DNA from: Gillisella vitis | GTDB lineage: Bacteria; Pseudomonadota; Alphaproteobacteria; Rhizobiales; Rhizobiaceae | NCBI RefSeq assembly: GCF_001541345.2 | Contig: NZ_LMVL02000001.1 | Span: 1 to 64,000, forward strand | Direction: 5' to 3' | Length of the DNA: 64,000 nucleotides | In this document: positions 51,927-61,694 of the stretch, piece by piece | How the letters are laid out: every line of letters begins with the position of its first letter | How positions within the stretch are numbered: the first letter of the stretch is position 1 | The notes under the pieces: generated by a model | What the model saw: only the letters and a program-made list of their open reading frames with translations | Told to the model about the DNA's origin: nothing | Database searches by the model: none | Program-made: the position numbers and the translations under genes

Positions 51927-54631
51927 GCCTCAGTCCGGTCCTTTTCCATATCCTCCAGCGGAAATCGCAGCGTGAACCGCGTGCCTATCCGTTTCACCGC
52001 CGGGCTTTCAACGGTGATCGTTCCGCCCATCGCCTCGACAAAGCCCTTGGCAATGGCAAGGCCAAGGCCGGTCCCCGGCTTGCGGCCATCCGCTCCTTTG
52101 CCACGACGGTAGAACTTTTCAAATATCCGGTCGACGTCTTTTTCCGAAATGCCCTTGCCCATGTCCGTTACCGAAAGCGATAGCACTGTATCATCGGCGC
52201 GGGCATAAACGGTGACCGGCTCGCCACCACCATGCTTGCAGGCATTGTCGATCAGGTTGAACAATACCTGACCCAGAAGCAGGCTATCCGCCCGCACCAA
52301 GGGCAGGTCACGAGCAATGCTGGCGCTGATGTCGATGCCTGGTGCGACACGGCGAGCGCGGGCGATAGCATCCGAAATCACATCGTTCAAATCCACCCAA
52401 TCGTGTTTTGCTTCCAGTGCTCCCGCTTCGATGCGGGTCATGTCGAGGAGGTTGCCAACGAAACGCGACAGCCGTTCACCCTCTTCTTCAATGGATTGTA
52501 GCAGGTCGCGGCGGCTTTCGACGGGCATGCGCTCGCCAAACTCCTTCAGACTGGTGACGGCGCCGGTAATGGTAGCAAGCGGCGTGCGCAGATCATGGGA
52601 GATGGAAGATAGCAGCGTCGATTGGAACCGCTCTCGTTCCAGCCGCGCCTGGTCCTCGACGCTGCGGATCGTCAGATTGGCGCGGTCGAGAGCGATTGTC
52701 ACCTGGTCCAGAATAGCGGAAAGCGCTCGCTCTTCCATCGGGTCGAGAGGGTCTCCCACCATTTCGTGGCCACAGACCGCCAGCGTACCGGCGGGACTGC
52801 GCAGGGGCCGAAATTGCAGCTTCGAATTTGGCAAGGTGCCTGTTCCGGCACCTGCGGCCTCGCCTTTCTCAAGGGCAAAACGCGCCGCCGCCATTTCTGC
52901 GACGCCAAGCTCGGTATCGGGTGGCCAGCAGGAGCGTAAGGTCAGCGTGCCGTTTTGCGAGGAAAGCAAGGCGACAGGCCTTTTAATAATGCCGTTCAAT
53001 TGGCTGACAGCGGTCCAGACCACGCCATCGGCATCCACCGTGCCTGCGAGTTTTGATGAGACATCATAGAGGATCTGCGTCTGTGTGGCGCGACGGGCAG
53101 CGATCTGCCCCTGGGCGCGGATCCGTGCGGCAATGCCTCCGGCGATCAGTGCTGCTGCGATGAACATGACGAAGGCAAAGACTTCATGCGGCGCGGCGAT
53201 GGTCAGGGTGAAAACAGGTGAGATGAAAAAGAAATTATAGGCCAGCGCCGACAGTACCGAGGTCAGAACGGCGGCGACATAGCCCTCACGTAGCGCCGAA
53301 ACCAGCACGGCCAGCAGAAACAGCATCGACACATTGGGTAGCGCCACGAACTCAATGATGCCGCGTGCGCCGATGGCGGCCACCGTGGTTGTGACCAGAG
53401 CAGTGATGATATCCCTTGGCCGAACCGGCAAGGTTTTCAGGGAAAAGGCTTTGTTCCGCTGGACGCGCTTTACTGTGTCAGGCGCGGCTTCGCCGGTGAT
53501 CAGGTGAATACCCATGCCCGATCTGACTTCCAGCAAGGCATCCGGCAGGGAGTGTCGAAAAAGCTTTTGCCAGCGGGAACGCTGCGGTGCACCGATGACG
53601 ATTTGGGTGACGTGTTCCTTCTTGGCGAGACGCAGGATCTCGTGAACGAAATCGCGGCCCTGGACACGCCGGGTTTCGGCACCAAATCGTTCCGCCAAGC
53701 GAAACAGCTCTTCGATCCGGGTTTGATCGCCGGGATTTTCATCTGCCTGATCAGCCTGTTCCAGGGAGACGACCAGCCAGCGGGCATTCATCCCGGAGGC
53801 GAGATTGCTGGCGGTTCGCACCACTTTTTCCGAGAGTGCATCCGGGCCGATACAGACAAGAAGCCGTTCACCCGTGCGCCACGGCCCCTCAATGGCATTC
53901 TGCTTGAGATAGTCGACCATCTGGTCATCGACCCGGTCGGCGGTGCGGCGCAAGGCAAGTTCGCGTAGCGCAGTCAGATTGCCAAGACGAAAGAAGCTGT
54001 CGGTGGCGCGGCGGGCATTATCAGGCAGGTAGATCTTGCCTTCCCGCAGGCGAATGATCAGTTCTTCGGGTGGCAGGTCGATCAGCACGACCACATCGGC
54101 CTGTTTCAACACCCGGTCCGGCACGGTTTCCCGCACCTGGACGCGGGTGATTTGCGTGACGATGTCCGAGAGGCTTTCGAGATGCTGGATGTTCAGCGCT
54201 GTCCAGACATCGATGCCGGCGGCCAGAAGCTCATCGATATCCTGGTGGCGTTTCGGATGCCGGCTTTCCGGTACATTGCTGTGGGCGAGCTCATCGACAA
54301 TGATGATTGCAGGACGACGGACAAGCGCCGCGTCGATATCGAATTCCTCCAGCACCCGGTCCTTGTAGGAAATCTGCTTGCGCGGCAGGATTTCCAATCC
54401 CTCCGTCAGCAGTTCCGTTTCGCTGCGGCCATGGGTTTCCACCAGGCCGATAACGATATCGATGCCCGCGATCTTTTGACCGCGAGCACGCGACAGCATG
54501 GCATAGGTTTTTCCGACGCCGGGGGCAGCTCCCAGGAAGATCGTCAGTTTTCCCCGCCCGTCCCGGTTCGCAAGCCCCAGCAGGGCATCAGGATCGGGAC
54601 GGCGGTTGGTATCGCGCTGGGCATCGGACAT
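51923..54631 (-). CDS. kdpD: KdpD sensor histidine kinase
   Basis: KdpD (902 aa) has the N-terminal KdpD domain with Walker A GAAPGVGKTYAML (about 33-45) and a Usp-like domain (VCIGPDALSEKVV ... VTQIVIGAPQRSRWQKLF). Four membrane helices lie at about 400-500, then a GAF-like segment, the phospho-His in SSISHDLRTPLATITG, and a HATPase domain with FNLIDNACKHGGG and GTGLGLAIAKGF. It senses K+ limitation and phosphorylates KdpE. It lies nine bases after kdpC. Confidence 0.95.
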   Translation of the reverse strand: MSDAQRDTNRRPDPDALLGLANRDGRGKLTIFLGAAPGVGKTYAMLSRARGQKIAGIDIVIGLVETHGRSETELLTEGLEILPRKQISYKDRVLEEFDIDAALVRRPAIIIVDELAHSNVPESRHPKRHQDIDELLAAGIDVWTALNIQHLESLSDIVTQITRVQVRETVPDRVLKQADVVVLIDLPPEELIIRLREGKIYLPDNARRATDSFFRLGNLTALRELALRRTADRVDDQMVDYLKQNAIEGPWRTGERLLVCIGPDALSEKVVRTASNLASGMNARWLVVSLEQADQADENPGDQTRIEELFRLAERFGAETRRVQGRDFVHEILRLAKKEHVTQIVIGAPQRSRWQKLFRHSLPDALLEVRSGMGIHLITGEAAPDTVKRVQRNKAFSLKTLPVRPRDIITALVTTTVAAIGARGIIEFVALPNVSMLFLLAVLVSALREGYVAAVLTSVLSALAYNFFFISPVFTLTIAAPHEVFAFVMFIAAALIAGGIAARIRAQGQIAARRATQTQILYDVSSKLAGTVDADGVVWTAVSQLNGIIKRPVALLSSQNGTLTLRSCWPPDTELGVAEMAAARFALEKGEAAGAGTGTLPNSKLQFRPLRSPAGTLAVCGHEMVGDPLDPMEERALSAILDQVTIALDRANLTIRSVEDQARLERERFQSTLLSSISHDLRTPLATITGAVTSLKEFGERMPVESRRDLLQSIEEEGERLSRFVGNLLDMTRIEAGALEAKHDWVDLNDVISDAIARARRVAPGIDISASIARDLPLVRADSLLLGQVLFNLIDNACKHGGGEPVTVYARADDTVLSLSVTDMGKGISEKDVDRIFEKFYRRGKGADGRKPGTGLGLAIAKGFVEAMGGTITVESPAVKRIGTRFTLRFPLEDMEKDRTEA

Positions 54632-54640
54632 GAATAGACC

Positions 54641-55216
54641 TTATTGAGTGGCTCCCGCCGCATCAAGCGCCATGTTTAGCCGTAATACATTGACCCTTGG
54701 CTCACCGATCACACCAAGAAGCCGCGGTTGCATTTGGGCTTCCACCAGCGCCGCCACATCCTTTTCCGGTATGTTGCGGGCCTTGGCAACCAGCGCCACC
54801 TGCTGGCGGGCGTTTTCAGGCGTTATATCCGGGTCAAGCCCGGAAGCCGAAGAGGTGACGGCATCGGCAGGCACTGGCCCACTACGACCGTTCGCCTGCC
54901 AGGCGGTGACAGCGGCGGCAATCTGGTCCTTCAGCTTTTGCGAGGTTGCACCAAGATTGGTGCCGCCTGACGCCAGCGGATTATAGGGCGAATTGCTGGT
55001 CGCCGATGGACGCGAAGCGAAATAGCGTGGCGATGTAAAGGCTTGACCAATCAGGGCCGAGCCGACCACGGTATCGCCTTTCATGACAATGCTGCCATTG
55101 GCCTGGGCGGGTAGCACCGCTTGCGCAACGCCGGTAATGGCCAGCGGATAGGCGAGGCCGCAAAGGCCGGTAAACAATACGGTCATGGTGATGGCGGGAC
55201 GAAGATGGGACAGCAT
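54641..55216 (-). CDS. kdpC: KdpC subunit of the K+-transporting ATPase
   Basis: KdpC (191 aa) has one N-terminal membrane helix (ITMTVLFTGLCGLAYPLAITGVAQ) and a periplasmic domain with SPRYFASRPSAT, YNPLASGGTNLG and GLDPDITPENA. It joins KdpA and KdpB in the transport complex. ATG 55216 was chosen; the in-frame TTG at 55228 lies in the kdpB end. Confidence 0.95.
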   Translation of the reverse strand: MLSHLRPAITMTVLFTGLCGLAYPLAITGVAQAVLPAQANGSIVMKGDTVVGSALIGQAFTSPRYFASRPSATSNSPYNPLASGGTNLGATSQKLKDQIAAAVTAWQANGRSGPVPADAVTSSASGLDPDITPENARQQVALVAKARNIPEKDVAALVEAQMQPRLLGVIGEPRVNVLRLNMALDAAGATQ

Positions 55217-55218
55217 GA

Positions 55219-57282
55219 TTACACCCAATGCAGCGTTGTAATGGCGAGATCGACAATCTTGATGCCGACGAAGGGAAGGATAAGGCCGCCCACGCCATAG
55301 ACCAGGAGATTGCGGCGCAGCAGTGCTGCGGCCCCGACCGGGCGATAGGCGACCCCTTTGAGGGCTAGCGGGATCAGCGCGACGATAATCAGCGCGTTGA
55401 AGATCACCGCCGAGAGGATGGCCGATTGTGGCGAGGCGAGCTGCATGATGTTGAGCGCGGCAAGTCCCGGATAGGCGGTGACGAACAGAGCCGGAATGAT
55501 GGCGAAATATTTGGCGACGTCATTGGCAATCGAAAAAGTCGTCAGCGAGCCGCGCGTCATCAACAGCTGTTTGCCGATTTCGACAATCTCGATCAGCTTG
55601 GTCGGGCTTGAATCCAGATCGACCATATTGGCGGCCTCCCGTGCGGCTTGCGTACCGGTCTGCATGGCGACACCGACATCAGCCTGGGCGAGTGCCGGAG
55701 CGTCATTGGTGCCATCGCCGCACATGGCGATCAACCGGCTGCCCTGCTGGGCCTTGCGGATATAGGCAAGCTTGTCTTCCGGGGTTGCCTGGGCCAGAAA
55801 ATCATCCACACCGGCTTCAGAGGCAATCGCTGCGGCGGTGATCGGGTTGTCACCGGTTACCATGACTGTGCGGATGCCCATGGCGCGCAGGGCGGCGAAG
55901 CGTTCCTTGATGCCGGGCTTGACCACGTCCTTCAGGTGAATGACACCCAGCAACCGGCTGCCATCGGCAACGGCCAGCGGCGTGCCACCGGATTGGGCGA
56001 TCCGGGTGACGGCCTCGGTAAAGGCGCGGGGTGCCGATGCTGCGTCAAGACCGGTGAAGGCCAAGACCGAATCCACCGCACCCTTGCGCAGACGCTTACC
56101 GCCGATATCGACACCGGAAAGCCGGGTTTCGGCGGTGAACGGGATCACCGCATCCGGTGCCGCATCGGGAGCGGACTGGCCGTATTCGCCGGTGGCTAAT
56201 GCGACGATGGAGCGACCTTCAGGTGTTTCATCAGACAGGCTGGCAAGAAGGGCAGCCTCGGCAATTTCAGTGGCGCTGACACCAGGCACGGCGATGAAAT
56301 CGCTGGCCATGCGGTTGCCGAAGGTGATGGTGCCGGTCTTGTCGAGCAGCAGCGTATCCACGTCGCCTGCCGCTTCCACGGCACGGCCCGAGGTGGCGAT
56401 GACGTTGAAACGCACCAGCCGGTCCATACCGGCAATGCCGATGGCCGACAGCAGGCCACCGATGGTGGTGGGGATAAGGGTTACCAGCAGGGCCGCCATG
56501 ACGGTTACCGTCAGCACCACGCCGGAATAGCTGGCAAGACCCCAGAGCGTGACGACGGCGATCACGAAGATCAGGGTCAGCCCGGAGAGCAGGATCGACA
56601 GGGCGATTTCATTCGGCGTCTTCTGACGTTCGGCGCCTTCGATCAGCGCAATCATCCGATCCACGAAAGACGAGCCGGGAGCCGTGGTGATCTTGATGCG
56701 GATCTCGTCCGATAGAACCTGGGTTCCGCCGGTGACGGCCGAGCGGTCGCCGCCGGCTTCGCGGATCACAGGTGCGGATTCGCCGGTAATGGCGCTTTCA
56801 TTGACTGAGGCAACGCCCTCAATCACTTCGCCATCGCCGGGAATGAGTTCGCCAGCGGCAACCAGCACCACATCGCCAATCTTCAGCGTCGTGGCGGCAA
56901 CCGTGGTTGTTTCCCGGCTGTTGGCGGCATTGCCCGTGACTTTGCGGGCGGAAAGCTCGCTCTTGGTGCGGCGCAGGCTATCGGCCTGGGCCTTGCCCCG
57001 GCCTTCGGCAACGGCTTCGGCAAAAGTGGCGAACAACACGGTAAACCAGAGCCAGGCGGCAATCTGGCCGGAGAACACCGCTGAATTGCCAGTAATCAGG
57101 TCGCGGACCGCCAGGATCGTCACGACCATGGCGACGATTTCGGTAACGAACATCACCGGATTGCGGATCAATTGCCGTGGGTCGAGCTTCACGAAGGCAT
57201 CTTTGAACGCGCCTTTCAGGATCGACGGTTCAAACAGCCGTTGGGCAGGCCTTGTCTCTGTGGTGGATTGTGACTGTGTCAT
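55219..57282 (-). CDS. kdpB: KdpB ATPase subunit of the K+-transporting ATPase
   Basis: KdpB (687 aa) is the P-type ATPase subunit. It has the phosphorylation site [12 protein letters not shown], the actuator motif ITGESAPV, the hinge [21 protein letters not shown] and helices at both ends. It drives K+ uptake through KdpA. ATG 57282 follows AGAGG; the in-frame TTG at 57300 abuts the kdpA stop. Confidence 0.96.
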   Translation of the reverse strand: MTQSQSTTETRPAQRLFEPSILKGAFKDAFVKLDPRQLIRNPVMFVTEIVAMVVTILAVRDLITGNSAVFSGQIAAWLWFTVLFATFAEAVAEGRGKAQADSLRRTKSELSARKVTGNAANSRETTTVAATTLKIGDVVLVAAGELIPGDGEVIEGVASVNESAITGESAPVIREAGGDRSAVTGGTQVLSDEIRIKITTAPGSSFVDRMIALIEGAERQKTPNEIALSILLSGLTLIFVIAVVTLWGLASYSGVVLTVTVMAALLVTLIPTTIGGLLSAIGIAGMDRLVRFNVIATSGRAVEAAGDVDTLLLDKTGTITFGNRMASDFIAVPGVSATEIAEAALLASLSDETPEGRSIVALATGEYGQSAPDAAPDAVIPFTAETRLSGVDIGGKRLRKGAVDSVLAFTGLDAASAPRAFTEAVTRIAQSGGTPLAVADGSRLLGVIHLKDVVKPGIKERFAALRAMGIRTVMVTGDNPITAAAIASEAGVDDFLAQATPEDKLAYIRKAQQGSRLIAMCGDGTNDAPALAQADVGVAMQTGTQAAREAANMVDLDSSPTKLIEIVEIGKQLLMTRGSLTTFSIANDVAKYFAIIPALFVTAYPGLAALNIMQLASPQSAILSAVIFNALIIVALIPLALKGVAYRPVGAAALLRRNLLVYGVGGLILPFVGIKIVDLAITTLHWV

Positions 57283-57300
57283 GATGACAGCCTCTTTCAA

Positions 57301-59010
57301 TCAATAAAGGGTTCCGGCGAGCATGCCGACATGTTCTGCGATGGGGCCGAGCGCCAAGGCCGGGAAGTATTGCAGTCCGCCCAGGATGATGATGATGGCG
57401 ACGAGCAGGCCGACAAAGAGCGGCGTATGCGTGGGGAATGTGCCTGCCGATGCCGTGCCTTTTGTCTTTGCGGCCAACGAACCGGCAATGGCGAGAACCG
57501 GGACGGCATAGGCGAAGCGACCAAGCGCCATGGAAATACCGAGCGTGGTATTATACCAGGCCGTATTGGCCGAAAGCCCTGCAAAGGCCGAGCCGTTATT
57601 GCCGGCCGCCGACGTATAGGCATAGAGGATTTCCGAGAGACCATGCGGTCCGGCATTGCCAAGCGAGGCCAGCGCATTGGGCAGAACGGCAGCAATCGCC
57701 GAGAACCCCAGGATGGCAAAGGGCAAGACAAGGACGGCCAGCATGGCATATTTCATTTCCCGGGCCTCGATCTTCTTGCCCAGAAATTCCGGCGTGCGCC
57801 CGACCATCAGGCCAGCGACAAAGACGGTCAGCACGCAGAAGACGATCAGCCCGTAAAGGCCGGAGCCGACGCCACCCGGCAGGATTTCGCCAAGCTGGAT
57901 CAGGAACAGAGGCACGAGACCGCCAAGCGGGGTGAGGGAGCCATGCATGGTATTGACGCCACCGTTGGAAATACCTGTGGTGATCGCCGTATAGGCCGCA
58001 CTCATCGCTTGGCCGAAGCGGACTTCCTTGCCCTCCATATTGCCGAGTGAGGGGTCGAGCCCAAGCGCCAGATGGATGGGGTTGCCAGCGGTTTCAGCGA
58101 TGTAGACCGCGACAATGCCAGCAATGAGCAGCACCGCCACACTGGCAATCAGCGCCCAGCCTTGGCGCAGGTCGCCGACCATTTTGCCGAAGGCATAGAT
58201 CAGCGCCATGGTGATCGACATCATCGCGAGAATATTGAGGTAATCGCTGATGGCCGAGGGATTTTCGAACGGATGGGCGGCATTGGCATTGAAGAAGCCA
58301 CCGCCATTGGTGCCAAGCTGCTTGATGGCTTCCTGGCTGGCAATTGGCCCAAGGGCGATGGTCTGCTGGGCGCCGTCCAGTGTCGTGGCCGTCACCGAAG
58401 CGTCGAGGGTTTGGGGAATGCCCATCCAGACGAAAACCAGAGCCAGCACAATCGACATCGGCAGCAGCAGGTACAGCGTCGAGCGGGTCATATCGACCCA
58501 GAAATTGCCGAGCGTATTGGTGGCTGAACGAGCGAAGGCCCGGGTAACGGCGAGTGCTATGGCAATACCGGTGGCCGCCGACAGGAAGTTCTGTACGGCA
58601 AGGCCAGCCATCTGCGAGAAATGGCTGGCGGCTTGTTCGCCGGAATAGGCCTGCCAATTGGTATTGGTGACGAAGCTGATCGCGGTATTGAAGGCGAGGT
58701 CCGGCGTCATTCCGGCAAAGCCCTGCGGATTGTAGGGCAGATAGGCCTGAAGCCGCAAAATACCGTAGAGCGCCAGAAACCCTGCGGCATTGAAGGCGAG
58801 CATGGCGAGCGTATAGGCTAGCCAGCCTTGTTCCCGGCGCGCATCGACACCGGATATGCGCAGAAGCAGCCGCTCGATAGGGCCGAGAATGGGAGAGAGA
58901 AACGTCCGCTGCCCCTCGAACACGCAGGCGATGTAAAGCCCAAGCGGTTTGATGGTGAGGAGGACGAGAGCGAGCAGCAAGCCGATTTGCAGCCAACCGT
59001 TGGAAGACAT
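57301..59010 (-). CDS. kdpA: KdpA K+-channel-like subunit
   Basis: KdpA (569 aa) has ten helices and four selectivity-filter-like loops: [50 protein letters not shown] and [13 protein letters not shown]. It carries K+ through the membrane. Its start is 152 bp from kdpF, a larger gap than elsewhere in the operon. Confidence 0.96.
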   Translation of the reverse strand: MSSNGWLQIGLLLALVLLTIKPLGLYIACVFEGQRTFLSPILGPIERLLLRISGVDARREQGWLAYTLAMLAFNAAGFLALYGILRLQAYLPYNPQGFAGMTPDLAFNTAISFVTNTNWQAYSGEQAASHFSQMAGLAVQNFLSAATGIAIALAVTRAFARSATNTLGNFWVDMTRSTLYLLLPMSIVLALVFVWMGIPQTLDASVTATTLDGAQQTIALGPIASQEAIKQLGTNGGGFFNANAAHPFENPSAISDYLNILAMMSITMALIYAFGKMVGDLRQGWALIASVAVLLIAGIVAVYIAETAGNPIHLALGLDPSLGNMEGKEVRFGQAMSAAYTAITTGISNGGVNTMHGSLTPLGGLVPLFLIQLGEILPGGVGSGLYGLIVFCVLTVFVAGLMVGRTPEFLGKKIEAREMKYAMLAVLVLPFAILGFSAIAAVLPNALASLGNAGPHGLSEILYAYTSAAGNNGSAFAGLSANTAWYNTTLGISMALGRFAYAVPVLAIAGSLAAKTKGTASAGTFPTHTPLFVGLLVAIIIILGGLQYFPALALGPIAEHVGMLAGTLY

Positions 59011-59107
59011 GATGTTCTCCGAAAAGAGGGATTGCGTCCCACATCATCGTCGCTGCCAGTATGAAGCGATGTGATGCGGGACGTCTGGTACCTGTCAGGA
59101 AAGAGGG

Positions 59108-59139
59108 TTGCCCGATGTCTCAAAAGACAAACCGGGCAA
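59108..59139 (-). repeat. Hairpin in the kdpF-kdpA spacer
   Basis: Outer arms TTGCCCG (59108-59114) and CGGGCAA (59133-59139) enclose inner arms TGTCT (59116-59120) and AGACA (59125-59129) with a CAAA loop. No T-run follows on the minus strand. It may shape kdpA translation or mRNA stability. Confidence 0.4.
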
Positions 59140-59162
59140 GAATGGCTGAAGCGGGTGTCGCT

Positions 59163-59249
59163 TCAGAAGCGTTCGGGCCTGATCAGCGTTATCAGCAGGT
59201 AGACGCAGATGAACAGGGCGGCGGCGAGACCGAGCAGCGGTTCGAACAT
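59163..59249 (-). CDS. kdpF: KdpF small membrane subunit
   Basis: A 28-aa frame reads MFEPLLGLAAALFICVYLL and ends RPERF. One membrane helix and the final basic/aromatic tail are typical of KdpF, which stabilises the KdpABC complex. GAGG, overlapping the stop of the previous small frame, serves as its ribosome site. Confidence 0.85.
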   Translation of the reverse strand: MFEPLLGLAAALFICVYLLITLIRPERF

Positions 59250-59256
59250 GGCCGCC

Positions 59257-59340
59257 TCACAAACTGTTTAAGGCACGGGCATAGACCGCAAGAGCGACAA
59301 AGCTCCCCAGTCCAATGGCAATGAATATCAAGTCAGTCAC
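59257..59340 (-). CDS. 27-aa membrane peptide at the head of the kdp operon
   Basis: The frame starts at GTG 59340 with AGGAG six bases upstream. It encodes (M)TDLIFIAIGLGSFVALAVY followed by ARALNSL. It is a single membrane helix with a short polar end. The stop is seven bases ahead of the kdpF start, so the two should be translated together. Similar short frames occur ahead of kdpF in other alphaproteobacteria to my recollection, but I know of no assigned function. Confidence 0.62.
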   Translation of the reverse strand: MTDLIFIAIGLGSFVALAVYARALNSL

Positions 59341-59412
59341 ATTGTGCTCCTGTCTGTGGTCAGACATGCACAATCCACCCGAATGACATTAAATCTCGAT
59401 AGGGAATGCGGT

Positions 59413-59436
59413 GGCGGGAGATAAGGATTTCATAAA
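59413..59436 (-). promoter_or_regulatory. Candidate KdpE-binding site / kdp promoter
   Basis: On the minus strand TTTAT, 7 bp, TTA and then CCCGCC after three more bases resemble the E. coli KdpE site as I remember it (TTTAT ... TTA ... CCCGCC at the same spacing). It lies about 73 bp ahead of the first small frame, in the spacer 59341-59496. The comparison is from memory. Confidence 0.38.
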
Positions 59437-59496
59437 GATGCTGTCCAAAGGAGAGCGTTTCCAGGAGCCGGTCTGAGTGATCCAGACCCCTTGTCG

Positions 59497-61299
59497 CTAC
59501 CGGCTATGCCACAGAACAGCCGCTTCCCCAGCGAGTTGCCGCGCCTTTGCCAGTGTCTCGACATCGGCGGCCGGGGGTGTTTTGCCAAGGTAACGGTCCG
59601 GCGCATGAAAAGCAATTTCAGCTTCCGTGCTGGCAATTCCGGCAGCGCGACGCGTGAGGGCGATCTGTGCCGCGTCGCCGCGTTCGGCGGCATCCCGGTA
59701 CGCGCGATTGGCCTCCAGTGCCTGGGCTGCCAGTTCTGACAGGGACGGCGCCTTGTCTGGCCAAACGAGGAAGGTGACAATGATTGCCGCAAGACTGCCG
59801 ATGATATTGTCGAGCATTCGCGCCGATGCAATGCCAGCGCCGGGATGCAGCATGTCCATGGTGAGAACAAACAGCATCGTCAGCACGGTGACGAACAGCG
59901 TATAGCTGACGGAGCGCAGGGCGATGGTTGCCGCCGCAAGAGGAATGATGATGGCGGTGAGCAGCCCTGATGCCGGTATGCCGGTCAGTAGCGCGAGCGC
60001 CAAGGCGCTGCCCACAACCGAGCCGACGATACGCTCCAGCGCCCGGCTCCAGCTCATTCGCCGGTCCGGTTGCAAAACCACGACGACGGCCATGGCGGCC
60101 CAATAGGGATAGTTCAAGGCCAGCAGATGGGCGACGACGGTGACAACGGTCACGCCCACGGCGCTGCGAATGGCCCCACGCAAAAAATGCTGTCGCTGCC
60201 GGGCCTGCGCCATCTTGTCCAAAGCGGACTGTTCTGGTCCCGCTGCTCCCACAAAGTCCGGTGCTGCTTTCCATTGCAGCGCTGTTGCAATGCTCCGCAC
60301 CGCGCCTGCGACTGGGTCATGGCGGTCCGAAACGCTCTGTTCCAGCACGGAAAGCCGATTTTGCAGCTCGGCCATCGGGTCCGTATGCAGGGTGAGATTT
60401 CGGGCCGCTGCAATGAGGCTCGGCCGGATAACCTCGGCGCAGAGCTTGCCGATATCGGCCTGCCGTTCGGATGAACGAAGATGGTCAAGGGCCAGAAGCG
60501 CGTGAAAAATATCGTCCGCCGCCAGAAGCGCGACATGGAGTGCGGTCTTGTCGTTTTGCTCCGAGGGACGTGCTGCCCGCGCAAGATGAGACCGTGCGCG
60601 CTCCATCGCATTGCGCACGGCGCGCCGATGTTGGCTGCTCTTGAAGGTCCAGACTTGCGTGGCTGCGGGCTGAGATATGGTGTCCAGCTCAAGCGTCATA
60701 TCGGCCAGCCGGGCGTAAACGGCGGAAATGGCGCGCCGGGCCGGGCGCCAGACATCTGTTGGCCAGAGGACAGTCAGCACCAGGGCAGCCCAGGCGCTGC
60801 CAGCCAGAAATGAACAGGCGAGCAGGGCCGCTTGCGGTGCCGTGTGAGGATAACCCGCCGCCACAACCCCAACCACGCCTAGGAGTGTGGCGACAAGCGG
60901 CACGACAGGCCAGCGCACCGGCAGCAATGCGGTCAAGCCGACGAGAATTGAGCCTGCGGCTAGCCCTGCGATGGACCCGAAACCCGCAAGCCAGGATGCG
61001 AGGAAAGCCGTGAGGCTGCCCAGCAGCGCGAAGGTCGCCAGCATCCGCCGCTGGAACCGTTTTTCGCCGCCGGTATCGGCAAGGCAGGTCCAGAAAGCCG
61101 CAAAAATCGACCAGCCAAATTGGCTTTGCCCTGCCGCGACGATGAGGACGGGAACGCCGACGATAAAGGCCGAGCGCAGGCCATCGATGATGTCGAGATG
61201 CTCAGGCGTCAACCCGATTGCACGCAGTTCCAGCCAGCGCGCAATGCGGCGAACCCAATGTCCTGAAGGGCGGCGTCGTGTTTCAGTCTCTGATGTCAT
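59497..61299 (-). CDS. FUSC-family inner-membrane protein (aromatic-acid efflux-like)
   Basis: The 600-aa protein has two blocks of about six membrane helices (about 35-180 and 385-510) separated by a long cytoplasmic helical part. This is the layout of the FUSC/YccS/AaeB family. The second block has SAVGVTVVTVVAHLLALNYPYWAAMAVVVVLQPD, the typical FUSC core. Members are linked to efflux of aromatic acids. ATG 61299 and GTG 61323 are both possible starts; neither has a strong ribosome site. Confidence 0.85.
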   Translation of the reverse strand: MTSETETRRRPSGHWVRRIARWLELRAIGLTPEHLDIIDGLRSAFIVGVPVLIVAAGQSQFGWSIFAAFWTCLADTGGEKRFQRRMLATFALLGSLTAFLASWLAGFGSIAGLAAGSILVGLTALLPVRWPVVPLVATLLGVVGVVAAGYPHTAPQAALLACSFLAGSAWAALVLTVLWPTDVWRPARRAISAVYARLADMTLELDTISQPAATQVWTFKSSQHRRAVRNAMERARSHLARAARPSEQNDKTALHVALLAADDIFHALLALDHLRSSERQADIGKLCAEVIRPSLIAAARNLTLHTDPMAELQNRLSVLEQSVSDRHDPVAGAVRSIATALQWKAAPDFVGAAGPEQSALDKMAQARQRQHFLRGAIRSAVGVTVVTVVAHLLALNYPYWAAMAVVVVLQPDRRMSWSRALERIVGSVVGSALALALLTGIPASGLLTAIIIPLAAATIALRSVSYTLFVTVLTMLFVLTMDMLHPGAGIASARMLDNIIGSLAAIIVTFLVWPDKAPSLSELAAQALEANRAYRDAAERGDAAQIALTRRAAGIASTEAEIAFHAPDRYLGKTPPAADVETLAKARQLAGEAAVLWHSR

Positions 61300-61694
61300 C
61301 GCCAGGCCAAGGACAGTTTTCACGATTTTTAGTCGCCCCGTTTAACATTTCTGATAGCATTTCCAAATGCATGCTGATGGAAAATTCTATCAAAAACAGA
61401 GGCCCGATACCTCAGGCGAGTTTGCATGACACATGTGCCGAAGACTGATGTCTGCTGCATCGCGCAAAACCGTTCCGGGTGCCGCATTCAAAGGCCTTGC
61501 TTGTGTTTTGAAGATGAATCTCGTTTTGGTTGCGTCATGGGTTTGTTGACCTTAGCTGTTTTCGTCCGACGCTGCCTAAGGTCATCCAGGTTGCACGGGG
61601 CCTGATATAACTCTATCTCTTAGCTTTCGCTGCCATCCGGCAGCCAATTAAACAGCCCTGTTTTGGGCATCCATAATGTCTCGAAAGCAATGCC
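61300..61694. other. Divergent spacer between the FUSC gene and recQ
   Basis: This 395-bp stretch holds no gene. It contains an imperfect inverted repeat (61352-61392) and a second copy of the CTGCATCGCGCA repeat core (61455-61472). Promoters for both genes should lie here, but none was clear. Confidence 0.5.
61352..61392. repeat. Imperfect inverted repeat upstream of the FUSC gene
   Basis: TGATAGCATTTCCA (61352-61365) and TGGAAAATTCTATCA (61378-61392) pair with two irregularities around a 12-bp centre. The AT-rich, wide-armed form suits an operator for the FUSC gene, whose start is about 50-90 bp away. Confidence 0.35.
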
